A stretch of 64,000 nucleotides of DNA from Sphingomonas sp. G-3-2-10. GTDB lineage: Bacteria > Pseudomonadota > Alphaproteobacteria > Sphingomonadales > Sphingomonadaceae. The stretch spans positions 1,860,001 through 1,924,000 of the forward strand of contig NZ_JABBFY010000001.1 in NCBI RefSeq assembly GCF_012927115.1, in the 5' to 3' direction. The position numbers and the translations under genes were made by a program. How positions within the stretch are numbered: the first letter of the stretch is position 1; each line of letters begins with the position of its first letter. A model generated the notes under the pieces. The model saw only the letters and a program-made list of their open reading frames with translations. It was not told where the DNA came from and did not search any database. Positions 55,021-64,000 of this stretch are shown piece by piece.

Positions 55021-57357
55021 ATGACCACGACTTTGAAGCTTCTCCTCACCGCCGGCATCGGCAGCCTCGCGCTGGGCCTTGCCACCACCGCCGCCGCGCA
55101 GCCGGCGCCGGTCGACCAGCCTGCCGCCGACGAAGGCGATCAGGATATCCAGACCTCCAGCGACATCGTCGTCCAGGGCGGCATCGGCTTCCGCAACCGT
55201 TCGGACACGACTGTCCCGACGCTTGTCTATGACACCGACTATTTCCAGCGCTTCGAACCGCTGACCGCAGGCGACGCCCTCAAGCGCGTACCTTCGGTCA
55301 CTTTCCTTTCGGACGTGATCGAGAGCGACGGCGCCCGCCTGCGCGGCATGGATCCGGGCTATACCCAGATCCTGATCAACGGCGATCGCGTTCCGGGTTC
55401 GCAGGCCGATCGCAGCTTCTTCCTCGATCGCATCCCCGCCGAACTGATCAGCCGCGTCGAGATCGTCCGCTCCAACTCCGCGCGCCGCACCGGCGATGCG
55501 ATGGCGGGCACGCTCAACATCGTCCTGCGTGACGGCTTCCAGCTCGACGGCGGCTATGTCCGCCTCGGCGGTCTGCGCTTCGACGATGGCGAACTGAAGC
55601 CCAGCGTCGGCCTGGTCTATGGCGGCGAGTTCGCCGGCGGCCGCCTGCTGCTCGGCGGCAACATCCAGGGCCGCTACAATCCCAAGCAGAAGACGAGCCT
55701 GCGCTACAGCGACTCGCCCGAGAACAACTCGAACTACGCGACGGCGAACTTCGTCGACCGCGAAGACCAGAGCGACACCCGCGACGGCATGGACTATGCC
55801 TTCAACGCGACCTGGGGCATCGAATTCGGCGGCACCAAGCTCGAAGTCGGCGGCTTCTACGTCCAGACGACCCGCACCGAAAGCGAGCGCTCGTTCGAAT
55901 ATAACCGCCCGACCGGCACCCCCGGCCCGGTCTCCGGCGCCAACAGCCTGAACCCCGGCCTGCTGACCGACAATGCGAACATCAATCGCATCGATCAGGA
56001 GAATTTCAACGTCACCGCCAAGGTGAAGCAGGACTGGTCGCTCGGCGAGACGACGCTGAAGCTCGGCTATGCGGTGTTCTCGGACAACCAGAACGAGACC
56101 GAGGACGAGATCGACTTCAACCGCGCCACACCGCGCTTCACCAGCGATCTCACCTACACGCGCGTGATGAGCAACGAATTCTCGGCCAGCCTCGATCATG
56201 AAGTCGACCTGGGCAAGGATATGAACCTCGTGCTCGGCGGCTTCTGGCAGGACAAGAAGTTCGACACCGACGTGCGCACCGTGCGTCAGCGCTTCAACCT
56301 CACCAACCCGCTGCGTGCGACGTGGAACCAGTTCAGCCAGGATCCGCGCTCGCTCCTCACCATCCCGCACAATCTGGGCGCGCCCACCGGCGGCTTCGAC
56401 GTGGTCAAGGAAGGCCGCCGCGATGTTTTCGCGCTGGTCGAGGGTGAGAACGGCATCGTCTCGTGGGAAGCCGGCGTGCGCTACGAGCACACCTCGGTGG
56501 CGATCACCGGCCTTGCCGACCGCGACTACGGCATCTTCCTGCCTTCGGCTTCGGCCAAGATCCAGCTGACCGCGTCGGATCGCATCACCCTGTCGGGCGC
56601 CCGCACCGTGCGCCGCCCGCGCCTCGACTATCTGACGAACGTGACGCTGGAAGAAGAGCTGGGCGACAATGACCTCGCCGGCAACCCCAACCTGCGTCCC
56701 GAAAGCGCATGGGGCGCCGATCTGGGGTACGAGCACCGCATCGGCAACACCGGCGTGGTGGGTGTGAACTTCTTCTACCGCAGCGTCACCGACCTGATCG
56801 AGATGGCCAACACCGGCGCACAGGGTTCGGCGGGCAGCGGCACCTTCGTCTATCAGCCGCGCAACACCGGCAACGGCAACGTCTATGGCGTCGAGTTCGA
56901 TCTCTCGACCGACCTGCGCTTCATCGGCATGAAGAACACCGGCGTGTTCGGCAACTTCTCGTACCTCGAAAGCGATATCGACGACGCGTTCGGCGCGCGC
57001 CGCTTCAACGGCCAGTCGAAATATGTCTTCAACGTCGGCTTCATCCAGAACCTGCCGACCGTGGGCAGCGCCTTCGGCGTCACCTATCGCAAGCAGGGCA
57101 GCGCGTACGATCGCACCATCGGCGAGGAAGTGAACACCACCTACGGCGCCGATCTCGAAGTCTTCGTCGAAAAGCGTTTCGGCAAGAACTTCACCATCCG
57201 CGCGGTCGGCTCGAACCTGCTCGACGGCACCAAGGACGAAGTGTTCAACAAGTTTACCACCGCCGCCGACCAGACCGGCCGCAACTTCGACGAATATGAA
57301 GTCGAGAGCGAGCGCGCCGGCCCGGTATTCCAGGTCATCGCCCGCATGGCCTTCTGA
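55021..57357 (+). CDS. TonB-dependent receptor coupled to phytase
   Basis: A 778-residue outer-membrane receptor with a signal peptide (GLATTAAAQ), a TonB-box-like IQTSSDIVVQGG segment, a plug (AGDALKRVPSVTFLSDVIES, GMDPGYTQILINGDRVPG) and a barrel ending VFQVIARMAF with terminal Phe. Its stop overlaps the start of the beta-propeller phytase gene, so the two are translated together. It probably takes up phytate or an inositol phosphate, or a metal complex of it. Lack of a palindrome like that at 43481 separates it from the Rieske regulon. Confidence 0.93.
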   Translation: MTTTLKLLLTAGIGSLALGLATTAAAQPAPVDQPAADEGDQDIQTSSDIVVQGGIGFRNRSDTTVPTLVYDTDYFQRFEPLTAGDALKRVPSVTFLSDVIESDGARLRGMDPGYTQILINGDRVPGSQADRSFFLDRIPAELISRVEIVRSNSARRTGDAMAGTLNIVLRDGFQLDGGYVRLGGLRFDDGELKPSVGLVYGGEFAGGRLLLGGNIQGRYNPKQKTSLRYSDSPENNSNYATANFVDREDQSDTRDGMDYAFNATWGIEFGGTKLEVGGFYVQTTRTESERSFEYNRPTGTPGPVSGANSLNPGLLTDNANINRIDQENFNVTAKVKQDWSLGETTLKLGYAVFSDNQNETEDEIDFNRATPRFTSDLTYTRVMSNEFSASLDHEVDLGKDMNLVLGGFWQDKKFDTDVRTVRQRFNLTNPLRATWNQFSQDPRSLLTIPHNLGAPTGGFDVVKEGRRDVFALVEGENGIVSWEAGVRYEHTSVAITGLADRDYGIFLPSASAKIQLTASDRITLSGARTVRRPRLDYLTNVTLEEELGDNDLAGNPNLRPESAWGADLGYEHRIGNTGVVGVNFFYRSVTDLIEMANTGAQGSAGSGTFVYQPRNTGNGNVYGVEFDLSTDLRFIGMKNTGVFGNFSYLESDIDDAFGARRFNGQSKYVFNVGFIQNLPTVGSAFGVTYRKQGSAYDRTIGEEVNTTYGADLEVFVEKRFGKNFTIRAVGSNLLDGTKDEVFNKFTTAADQTGRNFDEYEVESERAGPVFQVIARMAF

Positions 57358-58406
57358 TGCACAGGCATAATATCGCCGTCCTGCTCGGCCTGCTGTCCTT
57401 CGGGGCAGCAGGCTGCGCGCCGCAGGAAGTCCGCCCCGCATTCTCCTCCGCGCCCACCGCTTCGGTGCAGGCGCGCGGCGAGACCCATGCCGTCGCCACC
57501 ACCGATGCCGACGCCGCGGACGATCCCGCCATCTGGCGCAATCCCGCCGATCCGGCCGCCAGCCTGATCGTCGCGACCGACAAGAAGGCCGGTCTCTACG
57601 TCTATAACCTGTCGGGCGAGGTCCAGTCGTTCCTCGACGCCGGCCGGGTCAACAATGTCGACCTGCGCGATATGGGCGCGGCGGGAATCATCGTCGCCGC
57701 CAGCGATCGCATCGACAAGGCGAGCCCGAAGCTTGCGCTGTTCCGCCTCGATCCCGCGACCCGCACGCTGACCCCGCTCGGCAAGGTGCCCGTCGGCACC
57801 GGCGAAGCCTATGGCGTGTGCCTGTATCGCGAGGGCAGCAAGCTCACCGCGTTCAACGTCATCAAGGACGGCACGATCAATCAGGTCGAGCTCGACCTGA
57901 GCGGCGCCGCGCCCGCGGGCCGGATCGTCCGCACGATGAAGCTCGCCACCCAGTCCGAAGGCTGTGTGGTCGACGAGCGCACCCACGCGCTCTACGTCGC
58001 CGAGGAAGATGCCGGCGTGTGGAAGTTCGACGCCCGCGCGACCGGCGCGGCCGCGGGCACGAAGATCGCGGCGGCCGACGGCGTCCAGATCGTCGCGGAC
58101 ACCGAGGGCCTGACCCTGGCCCCCGAGGGCGACGGCAATGGCGGCTATCTGCTGGTCTCCAGCCAGGGCGACAATGCCTATGCCGTCTATCGCCTGAGCG
58201 ACGACAGCTATGCCGGCCGTTTCCGCATCGGCGCGGGCAAGTTCGGCGCGACCGAGGAAACCGACGGGATCGACATCGCGGTCGGCGATTTCGGCCCCAA
58301 TTATCCCGGCGGCCTGTTCATCGCTCAGGATGGCGTGAACCCGCCCAGGGCGCAGAACTTCAAGCTGGTTGCGTGGGACGATATCCGCAAGGCGCTGGGG
58401 CTGTAA
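57357..58406 (+). CDS. Beta-propeller phytase lipoprotein (3-phytase)
   Basis: A 349-residue phytase with a lipobox (SFGAAGC). Propeller and calcium/active-site segments include DADAADDPAIWRNPADPAAS, GLYVYNLSG, VNNVDLR, SEGCVVDERTHALYVAEED, ADTEGLTL and SSQGDNAYAVYR. It removes phosphate from phytate at the cell surface or periplasm. Coupling to a TonB receptor is a known arrangement in sphingomonads and xanthomonads. A terminator follows at 58462. Confidence 0.92.
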   Translation: MHRHNIAVLLGLLSFGAAGCAPQEVRPAFSSAPTASVQARGETHAVATTDADAADDPAIWRNPADPAASLIVATDKKAGLYVYNLSGEVQSFLDAGRVNNVDLRDMGAAGIIVAASDRIDKASPKLALFRLDPATRTLTPLGKVPVGTGEAYGVCLYREGSKLTAFNVIKDGTINQVELDLSGAAPAGRIVRTMKLATQSEGCVVDERTHALYVAEEDAGVWKFDARATGAAAGTKIAAADGVQIVADTEGLTLAPEGDGNGGYLLVSSQGDNAYAVYRLSDDSYAGRFRIGAGKFGATEETDGIDIAVGDFGPNYPGGLFIAQDGVNPPRAQNFKLVAWDDIRKALGL

Positions 58407-58461
58407 CGGTCAAGGCTATCCAATCTGCTCGTTGATAGGTCTGCGGCTATACAGAGATTGA

Positions 58462-58492
58462 AAAAGGTCGGGATTCTGAGTCCCGGCCTTTT
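58462..58492 (+). terminator. Rho-independent terminator of the phytase operon
   Basis: A 12-bp stem (AAAAGGTCGGGA with TCCCGGCCTTTT, one G-T pair) and a 7-nt loop ending in TTTTC. It lies 56 bp after the phytase stop. Confidence 0.85.
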
Positions 58493-58533
58493 CATTTGTT
58501 GCAGACGGCTGAACAGGTTAGCCATCTGATCTT

Positions 58534-59997
58534 ATGCGTCACTGCTGCGCCATCCCGCTGCTATTTCTCGCGTCCGCATGCAGCGGCGGCGGCGGCTCGA
58601 CACCTGCACCGACCCCGACGCCCACCAGTGCGAACGCCGCGCCCAGTTTCACCTCGGGCACCACCGCCAGCGTCGTGGAAAACACCACTGCGGCGTATCA
58701 GGCCATAGCGACGGACCCGAACGGCGATTCACTGACCTTTACGATATCGGGTGGGGCCGACGCCGCACGCTTCGGCATTTCCGCAGCAGGTGCGCTCAGC
58801 TTCAATCCGGCGCCCAACTTCGAAGCGCCTGCCGATGCGGACACGGACAATGTATATAATGTCCAGCTTCGCGTCAGCGATGGCAGCCTCAGCGCCACAC
58901 GCGACGTTGCAATAACCGTCGCCAACAGCCGCGAAGGCGTCGATGTCCGCCGCGTCGGCACTGGCTTCACTCAGCCGGTCTATATCGCCCCGGTCAACGG
59001 CGATCCGCGCCTTCTCGTGATCGAGAAGGGTGGCGGCGTCTGGTTCCTGGATCCGGCGACCGGCACCAGGACGCTGGAGACGACGATCGGCAATCTCTCC
59101 ACCGACGGGGAGCGCGGGCTGCTCGGCATCGCGCCGCGTCCAAACTTCATGCTGAGCCGTCAGGCCTATGTCTATTGCACCGCGCCTGACGGTACGATCG
59201 AAATCCGCCTCTATACGCTCGGCACCCTGCCTTACACGGTGGTGTTGAGCATCCCGCATCCGGGCGCCAACAACCACAATGGCGGATGGATCGCGTTTGG
59301 GCCCGATGGCTATCTATATGCAGCGACAGGCGATGGCGGCGGCGCAGGCGATCCGGGCAATAATGCCCAGAATCCCAATTCGCGGCTCGGCAAGATCCTG
59401 CGCATGAGCGAGGGGATCGCCAGCGTGACCCCCGCGCCCGGCAACCCCTATATCGGCGGTGGCGGCGACCCCTATGTCTTTGCGCTGGGCCTCAGAAACC
59501 CGTTCCGCAATTCCTTCGCGCTCGATGGACGTCTCTACATCGGCGATGTCGGCCAGGGCGCGATCGAGGAGATCAATGTCGTCCGCCCGGACCAGCCGGG
59601 CCTCAATTTCGGCTGGCCGTTCCTCGAGGGGACTCAGCCGTATCGCGGCACCGCACCGGCAGGGCTAACCGCACCGGTATCGCAATATGGGCACGGCACC
59701 GGTCCCACGCAGGGTGCTTCGATCATCGGCGGCTACGCCCTCGCTTCGACGGGTCCGGTGCTGACGGGCCTGTACGTCTTCGGCGATTTCGTGAGCGGCA
59801 ATATCTGGACGGTCCCGGCTGCCTCGCTGATCCAGGGCAGCCTGTTCCCGGCCGGCAGCTATGAGCGCCGCAATCTCGATTTCACCCCCGACGCCGGTAC
59901 GATCGATCAGCTCGTTTCGTTCGGCAAGGACAATTCGGGATATCTGTACCTGATCGATCTGGATGGCGAGATCTTCAGGGTCCTCGTAAACAACTAG
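58534..59997 (+). CDS. PQQ-type sugar dehydrogenase (GSDH/SORN) lipoprotein
   Basis: A 487-residue lipoprotein (lipobox LASAC). After a Gly/Thr/Pro linker comes a cadherin-like/Ig segment (residues 45-135, ATDPNGDSLTFTISGG). A six-bladed GSDH/sorbosone propeller follows, with ERGLLGIAPRPNF, ANNHNGGWIAFGPDGYLYA, GGGAGDPGNNAQ, ALGLRNPFRNSF and IGDVGQGAIEEIN. It probably oxidises an aldose or sorbosone-like substrate outside the inner membrane. The PQQ dependence is family knowledge. Confidence 0.87.
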   Translation: MRHCCAIPLLFLASACSGGGGSTPAPTPTPTSANAAPSFTSGTTASVVENTTAAYQAIATDPNGDSLTFTISGGADAARFGISAAGALSFNPAPNFEAPADADTDNVYNVQLRVSDGSLSATRDVAITVANSREGVDVRRVGTGFTQPVYIAPVNGDPRLLVIEKGGGVWFLDPATGTRTLETTIGNLSTDGERGLLGIAPRPNFMLSRQAYVYCTAPDGTIEIRLYTLGTLPYTVVLSIPHPGANNHNGGWIAFGPDGYLYAATGDGGGAGDPGNNAQNPNSRLGKILRMSEGIASVTPAPGNPYIGGGGDPYVFALGLRNPFRNSFALDGRLYIGDVGQGAIEEINVVRPDQPGLNFGWPFLEGTQPYRGTAPAGLTAPVSQYGHGTGPTQGASIIGGYALASTGPVLTGLYVFGDFVSGNIWTVPAASLIQGSLFPAGSYERRNLDFTPDAGTIDQLVSFGKDNSGYLYLIDLDGEIFRVLVNN

Positions 59998-60038
59998 GCG
60001 GCATTGCCCCCATCGCCCCCACGCCCTAGCCTGCGCCC

Positions 60039-61337
60039 ATGAAGCACCTCCTCCTGAGCGCCCTCGCGATGCTGATCGCCGTCCCCGCCTCCGCCCAGCT
60101 TTCGAAGACCGAGAGCAAGATCGTCGCCACGATCGACGCCGAGTCCGAACGCACGCTCGGCGTGCTGGAGAAGATGACCGTCATCAACAGCGGCACGCTG
60201 AACGCACCCGGCGTTCGCGCGGTGCACGATCTGCTCGTCCCCGAATTCGAAGCGCTGGGCTTCACCGTGCGCTGGTCCGACATGACCGCCACGGGCCGTT
60301 CGGGCCATCTGGTCGCAACGCACAAGGGCAATGGCCGCGGCAAGCGGATGCTGCTGATCGGCCATCTCGACACCGTGTTCGAACCCAGTTCGCCGTTCCA
60401 GAGCTGGAAGCGCGAAGGCGATCGCGCGATCGGCCCGGGCGTAGTCGACGACAAGGGCGGCATCGCGGTGATCCTCGCCGCGCTGCGCGGAATGCAGGCC
60501 GCCGGCACGCTGAAGAATGCCGACATCGTCGTCGTGCTGACCGGCGACGAGGAGCGGATCGGCGCCCCGGTCGAGGTGGCGCGCAAGGACCTGATCGACG
60601 CGGGCGAATGGGCCGATGTCGCGCTCGAGTTCGAAAGCCTTGCGCGCGAAGGCGGTCAGGATTTCGGCACCGTCGCCCGGCGCAGCTCGTCCAACTGGAT
60701 GCTGACGGTGAAGGGCAGGACCGGCCACAGCAGCACCGTGTTCGGCAAGGAACTGGGCTATGGCGCGATCTACGAAATGTCGCGCATCCTCGATACGTGG
60801 CGCCGCGAAGTGGTCGAGCCCAACCTGACCTACAATGTCAGCGTCATCGGCGGCGGCACTCCCGCCAGCATCGATGCCGCGCTGCTGACGGTGACCGGTT
60901 CGGGCAAGACCAACATCGTCCCCGAAACCGCGATCGCTCGCGGCGACCTGCGCAGCCTGACGCCCGACCAGGACGCCCGCGCCCGCGCGAAGATGCTCGA
61001 GATCGCGGGGCAGAACCTGCCCGGCACCAGCGCCGTGTTCGTCGTCGACGCCGGCTACCCGCCGATGGCCCCGACCGAAGGCAACCGCGCGCTGCTCGCG
61101 CGCCTCAACGGCGTGAACAAGAGCCTCGGCCTGCCCGAAATGCCCGAATACGACCCCGCCAAGCGCGGTGCGGCGGACTCCAGCTTCGTCGCCGCGCTGG
61201 CCGACACGATCGCCGGCATGGGGCCGTGGGGCGGCAACAGCCATGCCGAAGGCGAATGGCTCGACATCCCCAGCATCTCGCTTCAGGCCAAGCGCGCCGC
61301 GATCCTGATGTCGCGACTGGCGGCGGAGAAGCGCTAG
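60039..61337 (+). CDS. Secreted M20-family peptidase (glutamate carboxypeptidase type)
   Basis: A 432-residue dizinc peptidase with a signal peptide (AMLIAVPASAQ). Motifs include LIGHLDTVFEP, GPGVVDDKGGIAVIL, TGDEERIG and GRTGHSSTVF. It resembles CPG2-type carboxypeptidases, which cleave C-terminal glutamate from peptides and folates. The gene is 41 bp after the dehydrogenase and might share its transcript. Confidence 0.88.
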   Translation: MKHLLLSALAMLIAVPASAQLSKTESKIVATIDAESERTLGVLEKMTVINSGTLNAPGVRAVHDLLVPEFEALGFTVRWSDMTATGRSGHLVATHKGNGRGKRMLLIGHLDTVFEPSSPFQSWKREGDRAIGPGVVDDKGGIAVILAALRGMQAAGTLKNADIVVVLTGDEERIGAPVEVARKDLIDAGEWADVALEFESLAREGGQDFGTVARRSSSNWMLTVKGRTGHSSTVFGKELGYGAIYEMSRILDTWRREVVEPNLTYNVSVIGGGTPASIDAALLTVTGSGKTNIVPETAIARGDLRSLTPDQDARARAKMLEIAGQNLPGTSAVFVVDAGYPPMAPTEGNRALLARLNGVNKSLGLPEMPEYDPAKRGAADSSFVAALADTIAGMGPWGGNSHAEGEWLDIPSISLQAKRAAILMSRLAAEKR

Positions 61338-61363
61338 TCCCGAAGCGCGCCCAAATCCAACCC

Positions 61364-61470
61364 GTCACCCCGGACTTGTTCCGGGGTCCACCGGGCGGCT
61401 GAGCGAGTAGCACGAGGCTCGCAGGTCAGCGCGTGCGGCACAGTAGCCCCCGGCACAAGGCCGGGGTGAC
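61364..61470. repeat. REP-like imperfect inverted repeat
   Basis: Left arm 61364-61386 (GTCACCCCGGACTTG start) and right arm 61447-61470, matching in inverse orientation with about three mismatches. It lies between the convergent peptidase and pectate lyase genes and belongs to the GTCACCCCGG type of dispersed palindromes. Confidence 0.7.
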
Positions 61471-61474
61471 GACA

Positions 61475-62605
61475 CTATTTGCGCCCCACCCTGACCTTCC
61501 ACGCCGGATATTCCCGCTCCAGCAACGCGCGCGGCCAGTCCCCATACCAGCTATAGCCGCTGCGCCGCTCGGGATGGATCTGATCGTACCGCGCCACGCG
61601 GACGCCGTCGCGGTTGGCCAGCACCACGCTGTTGTCGCCAAGGTCGTAAAAGCGCGCCCAGATCCCCGGCCCGCCCGGATCGGCTACCAGCCGCCGGTCG
61701 AAGGTCGCAGTGTGATAGGGGTATTTCACCGGCTCCGGCAGCGGCACCGTCTCCAGCCGCACATCCGCGATCCGCGAGCGCCTGAGCCACGCCACCCCGC
61801 CCTCGATCGCCGCCACCACTTCGGGCGACGGATACTCGATCTCCATCAGGTAGCGCAGCATCTCAACCGTCTCCTGCGAGACGATCGACGGGAGTTCGAA
61901 CGCGCGCGCCTTCGCGGGCAGCAGCGTCACCGGATCATATTGCCCAGCCCATCCGGTCGGTACGCCGCCCTGCCGGATCTGCAACCGCAACACGCACGCA
62001 TCGCCCCGCGCCAGTGCCTGGGCGGCGCGCGAACGCCGCGCCCCATCCACCGCCCGGTATGCGCCCTTGCCCGCTGCGATCCGCCGCAACAGCCGCAAAT
62101 TGCCCGACGTCACTTCGTCGGCGATGGTGATCTTGTCGTGATAGCTCTGGGTCGGCGGCACGCTGTGCGGCCAGCCGCCGCAACTCGCGACCTGCTGCGA
62201 CAGGATGAAGTCCAGTCCCTTCAGCGCCGCATCGCGATACTTCGCATCGCCCAGCACGGCGTGCGCGCCGAGCAGATAGGCGACCTGCGAATAGACGTTG
62301 CGATTGTCGAAGCTGGCCGATGCCTTGGCGCGTTCCGCCGAGGTCGCCGCGCGTTCCTCCGCGTTCAGGATCCGCGTCGGATCGCGGTTCTCGATCCAGC
62401 CGCCATTTTCGCGCTGGTACAGAAACACATTGTCCGCGATTTCGCGCAACTGGTCCGGCCGGTACGCCGCATAGTCCGATCCGTGCACGTTGCGCCAATG
62501 GTGGATCGCGTCGCTAAACGGCTCAAGTGAAGGCGTTTCCGCCATATGGGGCGTCATGCAACTGCTCGCCGCAAGCCCCGCCAAAACGATCGCAATCCGC
62601 TTCAT
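61475..62605 (-). CDS. Pectate lyase family 10-type lipoprotein
   Basis: A 376-residue protein with a lipobox (LAASSC). The fold signature NVFLYQRENGGWIENRD matches PL10 pectate lyases, as do FDNRNVYSQVAYL and GGWPHSVPPTQSYHDKITI. SGYSWYGDWPRALL is at the C-terminus. It should cleave polygalacturonate. Pectin breakdown would supply uronic acids, which fits the mannonate dehydratase gene elsewhere in the window. Confidence 0.87.
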   Translation of the reverse strand: MKRIAIVLAGLAASSCMTPHMAETPSLEPFSDAIHHWRNVHGSDYAAYRPDQLREIADNVFLYQRENGGWIENRDPTRILNAEERAATSAERAKASASFDNRNVYSQVAYLLGAHAVLGDAKYRDAALKGLDFILSQQVASCGGWPHSVPPTQSYHDKITIADEVTSGNLRLLRRIAAGKGAYRAVDGARRSRAAQALARGDACVLRLQIRQGGVPTGWAGQYDPVTLLPAKARAFELPSIVSQETVEMLRYLMEIEYPSPEVVAAIEGGVAWLRRSRIADVRLETVPLPEPVKYPYHTATFDRRLVADPGGPGIWARFYDLGDNSVVLANRDGVRVARYDQIHPERRSGYSWYGDWPRALLEREYPAWKVRVGRK

Positions 62606-62687
62606 TCGATCACCTCAGCCGGTTGCAACCCGCAACGCAAGTCGCCATCTAACCCCGCATACCGGAAGTTCGAATCGGAGAGACCTG

Positions 62688-64000
62688 ATGGCCAATAATC
62701 TCAAGCAATATATCGATGGCGCATGGGTCGAGAGCGAAGGCGGCACCCGCCACGCGGTGATCAATCCCGCCACCGAGGAAGCCACCACCGAGATCACGCT
62801 GGGTTCCGCCGCCGATGTCGACAAGGCCGTCGCTGCCGCCCGCCGCGCGTTCGAGAGTTTCTCGCGCACCAGCGTCGAGGAACGCGCCGCACTGATCGAA
62901 CGCGTGCTCGAAGAATATAAGAAGCGCGCCGGCGACATGGCCGAAGCGATCAGCCTCGAAATGGGCGCGCCGATGAGCCTGGCCAAGACCGCGCAGGTCG
63001 GTTCGGGCATCGGCCATCTCGCTTCGGCCGCCAGGGCGCTGAAGGAATTCCAGTTCGAGGAAGTCATCGGCAATTCGTCGGTCGTCCATGAACCGATCGG
63101 CGTCGTCGCGATGATCACGCCGTGGAACTGGCCGCTCAACCAGATCGTGTCGAAGGTCGCGCCCGCGCTCGCCGCCGGCTGCACCATGATCCTCAAGCCC
63201 AGCGAGGAAGCGCCGACCAACGCGATGATCTTCGCCGAAGTGCTCGACGCGGCCGGCGTGCCCGCGGGCGTGTTCAACCTCGTCAACGGCGACGGCCCCG
63301 GCGTCGGCACCGCGCTCAGCACGCACAAGGGCGTCGACATGATCAGCTTCACCGGCTCGACCCGCGCCGGCATCCTCGTCGCGAAGAACGCCGCCGAGAC
63401 GGTCAAGCGCGTCCATCAGGAACTCGGCGGCAAGTCGCCCAGCCTCGTCCTCGAAGGGGCCGACATGACCCGCGCCGTCCCCGGCACGCTGATGAGCGTG
63501 CTGATGAATTCGGGGCAAAGCTGCATCTCGCCCACCCGCCTGCTCGTCCCCCGCGACCGCCAGGACGAAGCGATCGCCGTCGCCACCGAAGTGATGAAGG
63601 CCACCCAGACCGGCGATCCCTCGCAGGACGGCCGCCATATCGGCCCGCTGGTCAACAAGACCCAGTGGGAAAAGGTGCAGGGCCTGATCGCCAAGGGCAT
63701 GGAGGAAGGCGCGAAGCTCGAGACCGGCGGCCCGGGCCGCCCCGATGGCGTCGAGACCGGCTATTTCGTGAAGCCCACGCTCTTTTCGAACGTCACCAAC
63801 GAGATGACCATCGCCCGTGAGGAGATCTTCGGGCCGGTGCTGACCATCATCCCGTACGACAGCGAGGAAGACGCCGTCCGTATCGCCAACGACACCGATT
63901 ACGGCCTGTCGGCGGTCGTGTTCGGATCGCCCGAGGCGGTCCGTCGCGTCGCCCCGCGGCTCCGCGCCGGCATGGTCTATGTCAATGGTGGCCAGCCCAA
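62688..64000 (+). CDS. Aldehyde dehydrogenase family protein (partial)
   Basis: The frame starts at ATG 62688 (GGAGAG 8 nt before) and runs off the right edge, giving about 437 residues. Motifs include PWNWPLNQIVSKVAPALAAG, FTGSTRAG, catalytic Glu in HQELGGKSPS, catalytic Cys in NSGQSCISPTR and EEIFGPVL. It oxidises an aldehyde to an acid with NAD(P)+; the substrate is unknown. The missing C-terminus should be about 35 residues. Confidence 0.93.
   Translation, partial: MANNLKQYIDGAWVESEGGTRHAVINPATEEATTEITLGSAADVDKAVAAARRAFESFSRTSVEERAALIERVLEEYKKRAGDMAEAISLEMGAPMSLAKTAQVGSGIGHLASAARALKEFQFEEVIGNSSVVHEPIGVVAMITPWNWPLNQIVSKVAPALAAGCTMILKPSEEAPTNAMIFAEVLDAAGVPAGVFNLVNGDGPGVGTALSTHKGVDMISFTGSTRAGILVAKNAAETVKRVHQELGGKSPSLVLEGADMTRAVPGTLMSVLMNSGQSCISPTRLLVPRDRQDEAIAVATEVMKATQTGDPSQDGRHIGPLVNKTQWEKVQGLIAKGMEEGAKLETGGPGRPDGVETGYFVKPTLFSNVTNEMTIAREEIFGPVLTIIPYDSEEDAVRIANDTDYGLSAVVFGSPEAVRRVAPRLRAGMVYVNGGQP

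Noticed and set aside
54952..57441. 829-residue minus-strand frame opposite the phytase-linked receptor
   Set aside because: It is the mirror frame of the receptor codons; the plus strand has signal peptide, plug and barrel end.

Overview
The window is high-GC DNA from an alphaproteobacterium, most likely a sphingomonad (Sphingomonas/Novosphingobium relatives). The evidence is the abundance of TonB-dependent receptors, secreted M20 peptidases and amidohydrolases, a mannonate dehydratase very like the characterised Novosphingobium enzyme, and GTCATCC-type palindromic repeats. This assignment rests on family recognition only; no search was run.

Layout. (1) 1-9145, chromosomal catabolism: propionyl-CoA carboxylase beta chain divergent from its PrpR/ScfR-type regulator with TTTGCAAA boxes between them, an enoyl-CoA hydratase plus FAD reductase operon, and a GntR regulator divergent from mannonate dehydratase with a UxuR-like palindrome. 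(2) 9147-9220 is tRNA-Gly(CCC). Its 3' 46 bp are repeated exactly at 31964-32009, which defines a 22.8 kb genomic island (9177-32009) with a tyrosine integrase at its far end. (3) 32010-43426, chromosomal: secreted amidohydrolase and peptidase, a TetR-regulated Rieske oxygenase with an FAD oxidoreductase, an APC permease, and a TPR-sulfotransferase. (4) 43561-51780: a TonB receptor, CinA-like protein, methionine aminopeptidase, a ferredoxin-NADP reductase operon with a Fur-like palindrome, and glnB-glnA. (5) 52102-54897: an R-body (reb) cluster with four RebB-family proteins and two unrecognised partners. (6) 55021-64000: a TonB receptor coupled to a beta-propeller phytase, a PQQ-type sugar dehydrogenase lipoprotein, an M20 peptidase, a PL10-type pectate lyase, and a truncated aldehyde dehydrogenase.

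The island is the accessory core. Its left half, transcribed leftward, encodes a sigma-like protein, a possible XRE-like protein, and a large fusion of an ImmA/IrrE peptidase, a UvrD helicase and a Cas4/AddB-type Fe-S nuclease fold whose catalytic Asp and Lys look replaced. These are followed by a complete ubiquitin-like conjugation cassette (Ubl, E2, JAB peptidase, E1). A bipartite 34-bp element lies upstream of both the sigma-like gene and the Ubl gene at identical internal spacing, so the two blocks are probably one regulated system. Further along are a DUF2971 protein, a RES-domain toxin candidate overlapping an HNH protein, a fused nucleotidyltransferase-HEPN protein, conjugation remnants (AlpA, a lone VirB2, a sigma-region-4 protein), and a secreted RHS toxin with an AT-rich membrane immunity candidate.

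My main candidate for an undescribed system is the Ubl cassette plus the peptidase-helicase module. The R-body locus and the putative TetR regulon (16-bp palindromes before the Rieske oxygenase and a TonB receptor) come next.
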